This document shows, piece by piece, positions 10,747 through 21,640 of a DNA stretch of 64,000 bases (its first letter is position 1; every line of letters starts with the position of its first letter). The notes beneath the pieces were generated by a model. That model saw only the letters and a program-made list of their open reading frames with translations, was not told the origin of the DNA and ran no database searches. This stretch comes from Fragum whitleyi (lineage: Eukaryota > Mollusca > Bivalvia > Cardiida > Cardiidae), in contig OX411551.1 of the NCBI GenBank assembly GCA_948146395.1, positions 49,968,997 through 50,032,996 on the forward strand, read 5' to 3'. A program made the translations under genes and the position numbers.

Positions 10747-11186
10747 CAGTTAGGTACATCGTGAAATTGACATTCGCCTCAATCAAAACCATTCTTAATC
10801 ACTCACTCAGCCCTCGAGCCTTCCATTTCAAACACTCACTCAAACTATTCAAAAACGCTCAAACCCATTGAAAAATATAGAATCAACAATGACATTCAAA
10901 ATAAATTTTGATAGAGAAAAATCGCGATTTTACTGATATAATTCAAATCGTAAGCGCTTAATAGGTTCTTGAAGAAATAGTATTCTATTTATGGAACTTG
11001 TATGCATTTTTTTATTAAAGGGAGGTAATCATATATCGCAAATTTTGTTCTGGATGAACAAAATTTGCGATGTTGATTACCTCCCATTAAATTCACTCAA
11101 AACTCGATCCACACACTCATTCAATTTCATTCCTAAAACATTCAAAAATCATTCACTTTGTCAATTACGCGATGTTGTTAACTTTA
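10747..11186 (+). mobile_element. CAGTTA MITE, full length, type 1
   Basis: CAGTTAGGTACATCG to GATGTTGTTAACTT. Flanks are CG on the left and TA on the right, so the left TA has mutated. The core at about 11022-11090 is well paired. Confidence 0.85.
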
Positions 11187-11261
11187 AGCCTATGCGAAAA
11201 GTAGTACCATAAGGAATCTGACTTATTATGGAGATTTTCTTTCACTTTTGCTTTATGATAT

Positions 11262-11447
11262 TAAATTATAAGATATGAGAAGAGAGATTTTTATTAATAT
11301 CATTGAGATATGAAAATAGAAACCTAATAACACTCATGTATAAATGTATTTTGCGTATTCATAAAGAGTGATTAGGTTTTTTAGTTTCATAGCTCAATGA
11401 AATTTCAAGAAAAATACTTCTTCATCTCTTAAATGAAATAATGAAAT
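11262..11447. mobile_element. Palindromic MITE, AAGATATGAGAAGAG ends, copy 1
   Basis: Left arm (AAGATATGAGAAGAGAG ... ATTGAGATATGAAA ... AACCTAATAACACT) is inverted at the right (AGAGTGATTAGGTTTT ... CAATGAAATTTCAA ... CTTCATCTCTT). About 185 bp; copy 2 is at 42318-42463. Confidence 0.75.
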
Positions 11448-11724
11448 ATTTCATCTGTACTTGAATTAGGATTTTGAGGAACTTTGCAGAATTTTCGGCA
11501 ATTTGAAACACTTAAATGAAGTTATGATAATAGAAATGATCAGAAACGATCCGTTAGTAAACAAATTTAGGATGAATTTTAGAAAAAAGGGATAAGCATA
11601 TATTTCAGGATCTTATTGACTGTACAAGACTGCAACAGTATGTTTCGTCAAGTGTCGACGAAGTCAGTCTAACTTCCTAAACAATAATCGTTGCAATTAT
11701 TTAGTACCGCAAAATAACAGTGCT

Positions 11725-12164
11725 TACAGTTAAGAACATCGTGAAATTGACAAGGTGAATGATTTTGGAATGATTTAGGAATGAAATTGAATGAGTGTGT
11801 AGGGTAAGTTTTGAGTGAATTTAATGGGGGGTAATCCTATATCGCAAATTTTGTTCAGGATGAACAAACTTAGCGATATTGATTACCTCCCTTTAATAAA
11901 ATGTGCATACAGGTTCTATAGATAACTTCCTATTTCTTCAAGAAATTATGAGACGCTCACAATTAGAAATATGTCTGTGAAATCGCGATTTTTTCTATCA
12001 AAATTTATTTTGAATGACGTTGTAGATTTTATATTTTTCAATGGGTTTGAGTGTTTTTGAATGGTTTGAGTGAATGTTTGGAATGAATGATTGGATCGAT
12101 GAGTGAGCAATTTAGAATGGTTTTGATTGAGGTGAATGTCAATTTGACGATGTAATATACTGTA
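11725..12164 (-). mobile_element. CAGTTA MITE, full length, type 1
   Basis: TA-CAGTTAAGAACATCGTG to ATATACTG-TA, both TA flanks present. Core GTTCAGGATGAAC at about 11826-11893. The 103-codon minus frame over it is MITE-derived. Confidence 0.9.
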
Positions 12165-12360
12165 CACCCCCCTCCCCGAAAAATGAATAAACAAATAAAC
12201 AATTATATAGATAGATATAAAATGAATAAATAAATATAATAAAAATAAATTTGCCAAATTTTCGTCTTAGGCATTGTTCAGTTTACGCAAAAGTCCGAGC
12301 CATATTGCTAATGTAGTTGCATTTCGCATAAAATTTTAGATCTATTGATGACGACTTACA

Positions 12361-13061
12361 CAGTAAGAAGCATCATCAATTTCACAAGTTGATTTTGGAA
12401 TGAAATTGTAATACTATTGAACGAGTGTATGGATCGAGTTTTACATGAAATTCGAGGGAGGTAATCCAATATCGCTAACTTCGCCCAATTTTGGGCGAAA
12501 TTAGCAATATATATTACCCCCTTTTTACATACTATCCAATTTGTGTGTCTTCAAAAACCAATCAGTTGCTTCAAAATCTACACCAGCCAAAAAGAATTGC
12601 GGAAAAAATTAATATATTTCAAATGAAGGTTGATCGTTTTGATCGATTTCGAATCGTTTTTAATGATTTCTGAGCGTTTTGGAGAGATTTATGATTTCAT
12701 TTATTCCAAACACTCTTTCAAACCATTCTTTAACGCTCAAAAATCACTAAACTAGATAAGATCAACAAGTAAATCCAAAATAGATTTAGCTAGATAAAAA
12801 TCGCGATTTCACTGACATATCTAAGATATTAAGAGTCTTATTGGTCGTGTAGAAAAAGAAAGCTTTTTATAGCACTTTGGTGCTAATTTTATTAAGGGAT
12901 GTAAAAATATCGATTGTTTTGTTAATCCTAAACCATATTTGCGATATTGGTTTACCCCCCTTGAATTTCACCCAAAACTCACTACACACACTCATTCCAT
13001 GTCATTAACAAATCATTCCAAAACCATTCACCTTGTCAATTTCATGATGGTGTTAACTGTA
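12361..13061. mobile_element. Head-to-head CAGTTA MITE chimera
   Basis: From 12361 to ~12690 the order is short arm, type 2 core (CGCCCAATTTTGGGCG) and part of the long arm (minus). It then switches to a plus copy starting mid long arm (TTTATTCCAAACACTC), with its own core (~12893-12960) and short arm to TTAACTG-TA. Both outer ends are therefore short arms and neither half has a long-arm terminus. Confidence 0.75.
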
Positions 13062-13303
13062 ACTGTAGCTTTTCTCGTGTCCCCGAAGGTCCTCCAAAGG
13101 TTATATCTTGTAGGTGGTGATTCAGTCAATCAATTCATCGGATACAGACATGAATGGAGTCTATAGCAATTCTGCAATGAATGAGTGTCTATGATAAGAA
13201 ATTGGTTTGTTATTTCAGGGGGAAGTATTAATAGATTGACGCCCCGTCCCAATAAAAGTGACCTTCTTCGTAAACCCGTCTGAAGACGCGAACGGTATTA
13301 GTT

Positions 13304-13437
13304 ATACGGTTTCTTGCCGGGGTATATGACGATTTATTACCGGATGGAAAAATGATGTCACCCGAGCCGTAGGCGAGGGTTGACATCATTTTTACTGCCT
13401 GGAATAAATCGTCATATACCCAGGCAAGAAACCGTAT
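13304..13437. repeat. Foldback hairpin H2 with GC-rich tip
   Basis: Arms of ~57 bp match almost perfectly (ATACGGTTTCTTGCC, GGTATATGACGATTTATT and inverses). The tip reads CCC-GA-GCC-GTA-GGC-GA-GGG: a CGNAG triloop with flanking G-A/G-A mismatch pairs. Two TGACGTCA sites follow about 140 bp downstream (13574, 13592). Confidence 0.85.
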
Positions 13438-13787
13438 TACGAATTTATTATACCTCAAAGTTTTAGGGATAAATATCTGTCTTTTGCCTATTTTAGGCGT
13501 TCGTATAAACCGATTTCTTTAAAACCACCAATATCCCTTAATGCGCCCCTATGAAAAGTAAACATGTACATAGTGACGTCATAAATAGTTGTGACGTCAC
13601 ACTACTACACTCTGCGCTATTGTGATATGGAAGCGTTTGTTGGCTGAAACAGCGAGCAACTTGGCACTTTAAATGGACAGATTTGTACAAATTTAAGGTA
13701 TTTATTGACATATATATCATTTTTTATTTGCACATTATTTACTGACATCCTTTTCAAAAGTATCCTATTGTTTATATTCGGGTCGTG
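13438..13787. other. Flank of H2 with paired TGACGTCA sites
   Basis: TGACGTCA at about 13574 and 13592, followed by CTCTGCGCTATT. The two short minus frames here show no motif. Confidence 0.5.
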
Positions 13788-14053
13788 TCGGGATTTCACT
13801 TATTTAATTGAAATTGTAAGCGTCTGATTGGTTCTTGAAGAAATAGGGAGCTATCTATTGAACTTGTAAGCATATTTTATTCAAGGGAGGTAATCAAAAT
13901 TGCTAAATTTGTTCATCCTGAACAAAAATTTGTTATACTTGATTACCTCTCATTAAATTCACTCAAAAGTCGCTCCATACACTCATTCAATTTCATTCCT
14001 ATATCATTCCATAATCATTCACCTTGTCAATTTCACGATGTTTTTTTACTATA
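13788..14053 (+). mobile_element. CAGTTA MITE, 3' half, type 1
   Basis: Starts abruptly at CGGGATTTCACTTATTTAAT in the long arm and continues through the core and short arm. The terminal TIR is mutated (TTTTTTTACTATA). A truncation near the same long-arm point recurs at 58348. Confidence 0.8.
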
Positions 14054-14360
14054 GAAGGTGGGGAAATCGAATATTAAGTCTTATATTTCGGTATTAGTAT
14101 CTTTGGCGACTTTTAATTAACAAACTTCTTTACTTTTTATTAAAAGTCTAATCGACCCTCTTGTGGCGCTGCTGTGCATGGATGAAGCATTCAAGTGCAA
14201 GGAAGTGTTGCTAGAAGAAAGGCGTTATGTACATAGTTTCTTACGCTCAGTACAACAAAGAAATGAACAACATTAAAAACAACAACAAAATAAATCCACT
14301 TAAAATCATGAAGAATGTCTCGTTGACATTAGACTTGTTGACAAAGGTCCTAGATACATG
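14054..14360. other. No recognised feature
   Basis: Left flank of the next transposon; no repeats or coding signal. Confidence 0.4.
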
Positions 14361-14947
14361 TACACTCCTCAAAACTCCTAAGCGGCCACTTGCCTTTTTG
14401 GTCATATGTTATAAATGCCGCATGGTTTCATCCCGTTTTTGCTAATATATTGCAGCCAAATCATTTTTGAAGTCAATAAGCGAAAAATCAGTGAAATAAT
14501 TCAACAAGAAATGTTTAGAAATTAAACGAAAGTAGGAGTACCCTCGTTTTCAAAAATAACATTGGTGAGTGGGGTATTTTTGACATTTCTTGTTAGGATA
14601 AGGATTTGGTACAAAGTTGTAGCATTTCTTATTAATTTTAGAAGTCCTCAGACGTTGTGCCACTGGCATCGATACAAAAAAAATTTATAGAATTTGCGTT
14701 TTTCATGTGTCGAAAAATACAAATTTCTCTAAAAATTGTCATTTTTGTGACTTTTGAATTTGAGGGTACATGCATTTAATGCCGTCTTAAGGACTTACTG
14801 ATGCATGATTTTACAAAACAATCGGATAGGACAATGCCTGAATGGCAACTCTTTCGAACGACACAGTTGACATTTCAAAATAACAGCGAAAAATGTGTGA
14901 AAAATGGAGAAAGGTAAGGTGGCCGCTTAGAACTTTTGAGTAGTGTA
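14361..14947. mobile_element. Non-autonomous TIR transposon, 587 bp
   Basis: Inverted ends of ~40 bp: TACACTCCTCAAAACTCC, then AAGCGGCCACTTGCC on the left; GGTAAGGTGGCCGCTT, then AACTTTTGAGTAGTGTA on the right. TA at both outer edges could be a TA duplication. The interior has no transposase frame. Superfamily unknown. Confidence 0.75.
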
Positions 14948-15117
14948 TTTCGCAACCATATTTTCAACATGTAAAACTTCTCTTTCCTTCAAACATCTGT
15001 CCATCACTTCCGGTATATAAACGTCCACCATCAGCACGTTTAATGCTTTATTTTAATCTCTTTTGTTTGTGTTTACGTGTAAAATAACTTTATTTCTACC
15101 ATAGAAAGGTTCGAAAA

Positions 15118-15555
15118 CAGTTAGTTACATCGTTAAATTGACATTCACCTCAATCAAAACCATTCTAAATCGCTCACTCAGCGCTACATTCATTCACTCC
15201 AAACACTCACTCAAACCATTCATAAACGCCCAAACCCATTGAAAAATATAGAATCAACAACGTCATTCAAAATAAATTTTGATAGAGAAAAATCCCGATT
15301 TCACCGACATAATTCAAATTGTTAGTTTCTAATCGGTTCTTGAAGAAATAGTAAGCTGTGTATAGAACTTAAATGCATATTTTATTAAAGGGTGGTAATC
15401 AATATCGCCAATTCCGTTCATCCTGAAAAAAAATTGCGATATAGGATTACCTCCCATTAATTTCACGCATACTCGCTCCACACACTCATTCAATTTCATT
15501 CCTAAATCATTCCAAAAACATTCACCTTGTCAATTTCACGATGTCGTTAACTGTA
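15118..15555 (+). mobile_element. CAGTTA MITE, full length, type 1
   Basis: CAGTTAGTTACATCGTTAAAT to GATGTCGTTAACTG-TA. Core at about 15390-15458 has a damaged left centre (GTTCATCCTGAAAAAA). Confidence 0.9.
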
Positions 15556-15870
15556 TAAATACTGACAGAACCATATCGTATTCATTTTAAATCAAAATAT
15601 ACATAACTTTAGGTCATTTTTTTTTTTTGCCTGACTGCATATCTTATCCGGACAGGGTATATTTGGCCATGTTATATCCTTGGCCAACAAGATAGACAAT
15701 TCACTATCAGTTATTGGATATATTATTTTTGCCAATAATGTTAACAATGGACGACCTTCTACGGCCAGAAGGTTACATTTATCTAGCGGGGGTACGGTAT
15801 CGCCTTCATTTAATCGTTTTGGTCACGTTTCTCTTCTTTGACTCAGGTCACTGAGTTTGAGAAATGACTA
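15556..15870. other. No recognised feature
   Basis: Spacer between two plus-strand MITE copies; a T9 run is the only simple repeat. Confidence 0.4.
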
Positions 15871-16269
15871 TACAGTGAGAATATCTTAAAATTGACACTC
15901 GTTCCGATAAAAACATTCTAAATTGCCCACTCAGCATTCTATTTACTAATTTGAAATACCCACTCTAACCATTAAAAGAATGCTCAAAAGTCAATAAGAA
16001 AGATCTAAAATTACCTTCGAATCGCAAAAGACCTGCATTCTCTGACTTTCTTGATTTGGGAAAGTGTATGTCTTGTTCGTGAAACCATAATTATTTATTG
16101 ATGGAACGATTTATTAAAATAATGAGTTAAAGGAAGATAATAAACGTTTTGCGATATTGGATTACCTCCCTTTAAATTCACCCAAACCTTGCCCCACACT
16201 CATTCAATTTCATTCCTAAATCATTCCAAAATCATTCACCTTGTCAATTTCACGCTGTTGTTAACTGTA
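15871..16269 (+). mobile_element. CAGTTA MITE, core half-deleted
   Basis: TA-CAGTGAGAATATCTTAAAA to TTGTTAACTG-TA. The left half of the core is degraded (AGGAAGATAATAAACG) while the right half (GCGATATTGGATTACCTCCC) is intact, so the palindrome is broken. Confidence 0.8.
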
Positions 16270-17129
16270 TCTATTGGGATAAGTGTTCTCTTTAAACCTA
16301 TGTCGAGGTCACAGCTGTCAGTCTTGAAAAAATTAACGAAATTCCCATTAAGAATTCTTCAATATCGCCCCCCCCCCCCCCCCCAAAAAAAAAAAAAAAA
16401 AAAAAAAAAAGAAAAAAGAGGCGAAATATCGATCTTTGGCGCCATATAGTATTCTTCAGAAGTAATCGAACAAAACATGTGATCAATTCATCTTATCTCA
16501 TTTCTCTATAGTTTCAACCTTTAATGCAAGAGTTATCTAGAGTAAGATTTGCAAATGATTGTGTCAAAAAAAATATTGTCCTTTTTTCATTTTTTTTTTT
16601 TTTTCAAAAATCTTCTCAGCTTTGTCTCTCCTGTAGTATGATAATCCGCCTCTGCAACGCCCATTTCTATTTCGCAAATCATAACTAAATTTTGAAAAAG
16701 CCATCCAAAAAATGGTACCAAGTTTGGTTAACATTTGTAAAGACATTTGATGAAAATTAAATTTTCAGAGAAACATCTTGATTTATCTCTCTGTCCGATA
16801 AAGATATTTAAAACAACAAAGGAATTATACTTTCCTTCTTCTTAAGAAGATTTTTTTTCTATCTATTTGCATGCGGTGTTTTGTTTTACTTTTATCGAAG
16901 TAGGTAAAGCCCTAGATTCTCTAACCCGTTAAGGAAAAGTACAGTGTCATCATTTTAGCGAAACTCGATTACTTGTCAGTAGATTTGATGTACAACAATA
17001 GAGTTGTTTCCTCGACAGAGGAGCAGTGAAAAGACAAGGACAATTGTACTGATAAGAACGTATCGAGGACAAATTCATCTAACAAATTTAAGAATATTAT
17101 ATGCATTTAGAATATTGTAGATTTAACAT
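16270..17129. other. Unassigned, with a C-run/A-run junction
   Basis: At about 16370-16410 a run of 14-15 C is followed at once by ~26 A. Open frames through it are homopolymer artefacts. The remainder has no recognised feature. Confidence 0.5.
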
Positions 17130-17137
17130 TATGAATC

Positions 17138-17340
17138 ACATATACACACATATATACATACATACATACATACATACATACATACATACATACATACATA
17201 CATACATACATACATACATACATACATACATACATACATACATACATACATACATACATACATACATACATACATACATACATACATACATACATACATA
17301 CATACATACCTACATACATACCTACATACATACATCCATC
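17138..17340. repeat. (TACA)n microsatellite, ~200 bp
   Basis: About 45 near-perfect tetranucleotide units with a few interruptions at the right end (CCTACATACATACCTACA). It gives spurious open frames on both strands (YIHT and MYVC repeats). Confidence 0.97.
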
Positions 17341-17844
17341 AATCCATGTAGTAGGTAGGTTTAGATCACTGCCTCCCTCTCAGTAGCGTGGAAACATCAG
17401 AATTAAGTATTCAATAGCAACTCTTTAAGCTTAAGCTTTCGTTGTATTCGAACTAAAATAAATTATTATAAACAAACTAACAGTTTTCGGAGAAGAAAAT
17501 TTATTGTACTTTTACAAGAAGTTATTTACATCTCACACCCACTCAGCACAAACGTGTATGAATAATTAATGCATATATTTGAATATTTAATTTGAGGGAA
17601 AACTTAAGGTTTTAAAATTCTGTCTTGTCAATCAAAAAAAAATGTTTCCCCCAAGAAACAAGTACTTGTGACGTCGCAAGTAAAGAGACTGTGTTTGACA
17701 CCCGTAAAATGAATACTGGACTTTGGGATATTTCAGCGTTGTCTTAATAGCGCTTTCTTGACTCAGAATGTAGTAGTTTTATTTTGGTTCGTCCTTTTTT
17801 CGCCTCCTAGCATAGCCTCTGCAAGACACTCAAGCATATTGATA
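17341..17844. other. No recognised feature
   Basis: The microsatellite flank reads CCATCAATCCATGTAGTAGG. One TGACGTCG site (near 17670) is not a full TGACGTCA palindrome. No coding signal. Confidence 0.4.
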
Positions 17845-18003
17845 GAAAGGTACATATTTTTTTTAAAAGGGAGAAATGCAATCGTAGATAATTTCGTCCA
17901 ATTCGGACGAAATTATCGACATTGTATTACCTCCGTTTAATTTTATTCGGAAATAATTTCAAAATCTTTCACCTCGTGTCATTTTCACGTTATTTCAACG
18001 GTA
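17845..18003 (+). mobile_element. CAGTTA MITE, core and short arm only, type 2
   Basis: AAAAGGGAGAAATGCAATC leads into the type 2 palindrome CGTCCAATTCGGACG and a diverged short arm (CACCTCGTGTCATTTTCACG). Confidence 0.65.
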
Positions 18004-18568
18004 ATACTTTTCATATAATCATGCTGTTCTTTTTTTTTATCTCATATCTAATAGCAGAAACATGTCCCCATAAAACTTAATACTCGTCAGCTTATGTTTC
18101 CTGCTCAAGCTGGTAAGAATTACGAGTTGCTTTTAAATGGGGTTTATTAAGATCAAGTTATCCTCGCGGAAATAGTAATCACATATTGTACTAAAAGTAA
18201 AAATAATTGAATTTATCTACGTAATAACTTAGAATTACTCGTTTTTTCGTGTCACGATCACAGAAAACCTGACATTTTTTATGCAATTTGGGTGTTGAAA
18301 CACAAATACTTTTGGAACTATTTTGCGAATGACACAGATTCGATCACGACTAACAACTTGGGTTTCAATTTTGTGTAAAAAATAACAGCTTCGAACAAAA
18401 TAAAGATATAGTTCATGGTATTCTATGGAATAAGCATCACATATTATATAGAACACGAATCATGTATGACATAAAAAAGTGATATCCCCCAGCCACAAGC
18501 ATAAACAAATAGAAAAATTTAGTTTCAGTTTGTATGATTGATCTATAATACCACAAAAGGTGGCGATC
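18004..18568. other. No recognised feature
   Basis: A 73-codon minus frame (18235-18456) lacks motif or splice support. Confidence 0.4.
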
Positions 18569-18851
18569 TATATAGTTAATTACATCGTGAAATTGACATT
18601 TTACTCAATCAGAACCATTATAAATCGCTAACTCAGCGCTTCATTCATTCATTCCAAACACTTACTCAAATCATTCAAAAACGCTCCAAACTCACTGAAA
18701 AACATATAACAACAACTTTGTTCAAAATAATAATAGCTAGGAAAAAAATCGGGATGTCACTTATTTAATTGAAATTGTAAGCGTCTGATTGGTTCTTGAA
18801 GAAATAGGGAGCTATCTAATGAACTTGAATGCATATTTTATTAAAGGGAGG
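18569..18851 (+). mobile_element. CAGTTA MITE, long arm only
   Basis: TATAGTTAATTACATCGTG to TTATTAAAGGGAGG, then unrelated DNA. The break is exactly at the start of the core, the mirror case of 9010. Confidence 0.85.
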
Positions 18852-19289
18852 GGTGGTAAAAATCAAATACTTTTTTGGAAACAACAACAAAAAAGCAAGT
18901 AGTTCTGTTCTTTAAGTTCGATATATCGAGGACATAGAACAAAAAACCATACTAAGTGTCTGTAAAATGTTTTCCGCATAGTCATTGATATACCGTATTA
19001 AAATCAGACCAAATATAGTGAAGACAAATCTTTCTTTAATGCTTTCGGTGGTTTATCGAGAAATAACGGTAGATTATCACTTGATAATCTCACCGCAAAA
19101 ACAGTGAAATTATCAAAAACTTAAACCCAGCATTTGTGCATTTCATCCTATCTTACGTCATCTATGCGGGGCGAAATAAGTGACGTCACATTGAACGTTG
19201 CATAGCAATCACGCGCAAAATGACGCGCTTTACGAAAATATGTCCCAGAAATGTCCTATTTTGTCTCAATTTTGCATTAAAGAAAAAGA
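18852..19289. other. Flank of H3 containing TGACGTCA
   Basis: A TTACGTCA half-site (~19154) and a full TGACGTCA (~19181) precede GCAATCACGCGC. A small hairpin GATTATCACTTGATAATC lies near 19073-19090. Confidence 0.5.
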
Positions 19290-19440
19290 ATAATCGTTTG
19301 TTTTTCGTGTAAGATCGATAAATATTTCATTTCGTGAATAACAAAAGCTATATTTACACTCGAGGCTTCGCCACTCGTGAAAATATAATTTTGTTGTTCA
19401 CTCAAATATAAATCGATCTTACACTGAAAAAACGATTATC
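19290..19440. repeat. Foldback hairpin H3 with GC-rich tip
   Basis: Arms of ~65 bp (ATAATCGTTTG, GTGTAAGATCGAT and inverses) enclose the tip TCGA-GGC-TTC-GCC-ACTC. On the minus strand the loop is C-GAA-G. The mismatched bases flanking the mini-stem are less regular than in H2, H4 and H5. Confidence 0.75.
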
Positions 19441-19552
19441 CTCTATATATTTATATATAAGCATTGCTATTGATTTACATTCGTTTGCAATTGTTCATCC
19501 TTTATTTAATTCAGTCATTTGAATCTACCAGGACATTGTCATGTCTCGGTAA

Positions 19553-19828
19553 GCCGCCGTCATAGCGCCGGACTGTCATTCTAGGGGTCCTGGATTCGAT
19601 CACCGACGGCGGCACTCATTCTCTCCGACTATTTGTCTCCCACCAATGGGTCGATAATAGAAGACTTATGTAGGATAGCAGCTGGAGGCTAGGGAAGGAT
19701 GTAATGGGAGTACGGGTATGAGAAATACCAGGAATCCATTGTTAGGTGCTCCAGCCGCCGCGATATAACTGAAATAATGTTGAAAGCGGCGTTAAACTCC
19801 ATTCAATCAATCAATCAATCAATCAATC
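19553..19828 (+). mobile_element. tRNA-headed SINE, (CAAT)n tail, long flanking repeat
   Basis: Pol III-type head with a B-box-like GGATTCGATCAC, a GCCGCCGTC...GACGGCGGC clamp, body ACCAATGGGTCGATAAT and AATACCAGGAATCCATTGT, 3' part GAAAGCGGCGTTAAAC and tail (CAAT)n. Direct repeats of ~57 bp at 19499-19555 and 19829-19885 flank it (shared GACATTGTCATGTCTC), far longer than the usual SINE duplication. Confidence 0.85.
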
Positions 19829-19886
19829 CTTTATCTAATTCAGTAATTTGAATCTGACAAGACATTGTCATGTCTCATTAAAGCCA

Positions 19887-20098
19887 ACAGTTAGTTACAT
19901 CCTGAAATTGACATTCACCTCAATCAAACCAGTCTTAATAGCTCACTCAGGGCTCCATTCATTCATTCCAAACACTCACTAAAACCAAAAACGACCAAAC
20001 CCATTGAAAAATAAATACTCAACAACGTCATTCAAAATAAATTTTGATAGAGAAAAAAACGTAATTTTACTGGCATAATCCAAACTGTTAGCGTCTCA
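19887..20098 (+). mobile_element. CAGTTA MITE, long-arm fragment
   Basis: CAGTTAGTTACATCCTGAAAT to TTAGCGTCTCA, cut by the next copy's TA-CAGTTA. The missing right part is not seen beyond that copy. Confidence 0.8.
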
Positions 20099-20531
20099 TA
20101 CAGTTAAAAACATCGTGAAATTGACACTCATTCCGATCAAAATCATTCTTAATCATTCTCTCAGCGCTCCATTCATTCATTCCAAACACTCACTCAAATC
20201 GATCAAAAACGCTCCGAAATCATTAGAAAACATTTAAAAATCGTTTATGACCTTCAACAATAATTCCAAATCGATCTATTTATTCTACGATTGTAATAGC
20301 TGGTGTAGACTTTCATTTGCCTGATAAGTCCACGATGACGTACAATTCGAAAATTACGTATATTTTATTAAAGGGAGATAATCAATATTGCTAATTTTAT
20401 TCATCCTGAACAAAATTTGCGATATAGGATTACCTCCCATTTAATTCACTCAAAACTCGCCCCAAACACTCATTCAATTTCATTCCTAAATTATTCCAAA
20501 ATCAATCAATTTCACGATGTTGTAAACTGTA
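20099..20531 (+). mobile_element. CAGTTA MITE, type 2 arm with type 1 core
   Basis: The long arm is type 2 (CACTCATTCCGATCAAAATC, GCTGGTGTAGACTTTC) but the core centre is the type 1 TTCATCCTGAAC and the right arm is type 1 (ATAGGATTACCTCCCATT). It looks recombinant. Ends GTAAACTG-TA. Confidence 0.8.
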
Positions 20532-20580
20532 AAAAACTGGTCAAAGCCTTTGTCCATATTTTTCTGTAACTCTGAATTTC

Positions 20581-21012
20581 ATTTAATAACGTCGTGAAAC
20601 TGACATCATGTCGATCAAAAGCTTCTAAATCTCTCACTCAGCGCACTATTCACTCTTTCTAAACAAACTTCAATCACTCTGACAACGCCCCGAAATCGTT
20701 AAAAAACCTAAATCCGGCGCTCAAAACGATCAGCAGTTCATTGATGTCGATCAAATAAGGCCACGATTTCTTTTGGCATGTGTTTTTGTAGAGCGTCCGA
20801 TTGGTACTTGAAGACACGAAAGTCTGAAAGTACAAAAACTTTTAAAGGCTGATAATAAAATATCTCTAATTTCGTCCAATTTGGACGAAATAAGAGATAA
20901 TGTATTACACCCCTTAAATTTCATTCAAAACTTGCCCCACACACTCAATCAATATCATTCAGAAATCATTTCAAAATAAAAAACCTTGTCGATTTCATGA
21001 TATTATCAACTT
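20581..21012 (+). mobile_element. CAGTTA MITE, type 2
   Basis: ATTTAATAACGTCGTGAAACT to ATATTATCAACTTA. The type 2 core CGTCCAATTTGGACG has well-paired arms (ATCTCTAATTT / AAATAAGAGAT) in which both sides changed from GCTAAT-like to CTCTAAT-like. Confidence 0.8.
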
Positions 21013-21375
21013 AACGCCAATAGCTGAATTGTGTAGAAATAGATTCAGCAACATCTCTTGGGTTATTCACCCAGTTTCTTTTTAAGGTGCGTCGAAATTA
21101 TATAAGGAAAGTAAACTAAATGATTTATTTTCATATGAATTTAAAATACCACAGGCATTATGCTGAATTAGGATTTTAACAATTTATGACATTGGAATAT
21201 TGAAACTAAATTGTATTGTATATTCCAATGAAAATTCCTGGTAACCTACATGTATGGCTTAACAATTTGATTGTGAATGTTTTACACTTTATGAATTGAC
21301 AGAAATGAAAGACAGAAAACGTCGTTAAGCGAAACTATATGCTCGTGCTTTTGAACAAAGAACTCAAAAATAGAT
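21013..21375. other. No recognised feature
   Basis: Spacer with an imperfect inverted pair around TATTCCAATG/CATTGGAATA (~21190-21230). Confidence 0.4.
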
Positions 21376-21640
21376 AGACAAGAGCATACCGCCTAAGGGT
21401 GCCAATGGCTGCAGTGTTGGATAATGCAAAAAGTCTAAGTAGAAAAAAGGGGCAGAATCCTTACAACAAGGCTTCTAAAGTCGACCCCTTGATAGTCTGG
21501 ATAGCTCTTGTGGTGGCGTCATTTCATGTATTTTATATGCCAAGCTTCAAGAAGATATCTACAAAAACAATAGAGATATGACCATACTTAAAGTTTGTCA
21601 CGCCAACGTCAACACCCACACCAGAATGTTGACAAAAGCA
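21376..21640 (+). mobile_element. ACAAGAGCA-type repeat, copy 1
   Basis: Begins GACAAGAGCATACCGCC, carries GGGGCAGAATCC, CCCCTTGATAGTCTGG and TAGAGATATGACCA, and ends in a CGCC/GTCAACAC-rich tract. It shares this order of blocks with the minus-strand element at 35027-35318, so the two appear to belong to one diverged family. Confidence 0.55.

Noticed and set aside
11946..12257. 103-codon minus-strand frame
   Set aside because: Lies within a CAGTTA MITE; similar frames recur in other copies (2513, 10991, 35416, 39057) with stops in different places, so there is no conserved protein.
16189..16486. Frames with poly-Pro/Lys and poly-Phe/Gly
   Set aside because: Produced by the C-run/A-run junction and MITE sequence.
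17101..17358. Open frames of 68-85 codons on both strands (YIHT / MYVC repeats)
   Set aside because: They are translations of the (TACA)n microsatellite.
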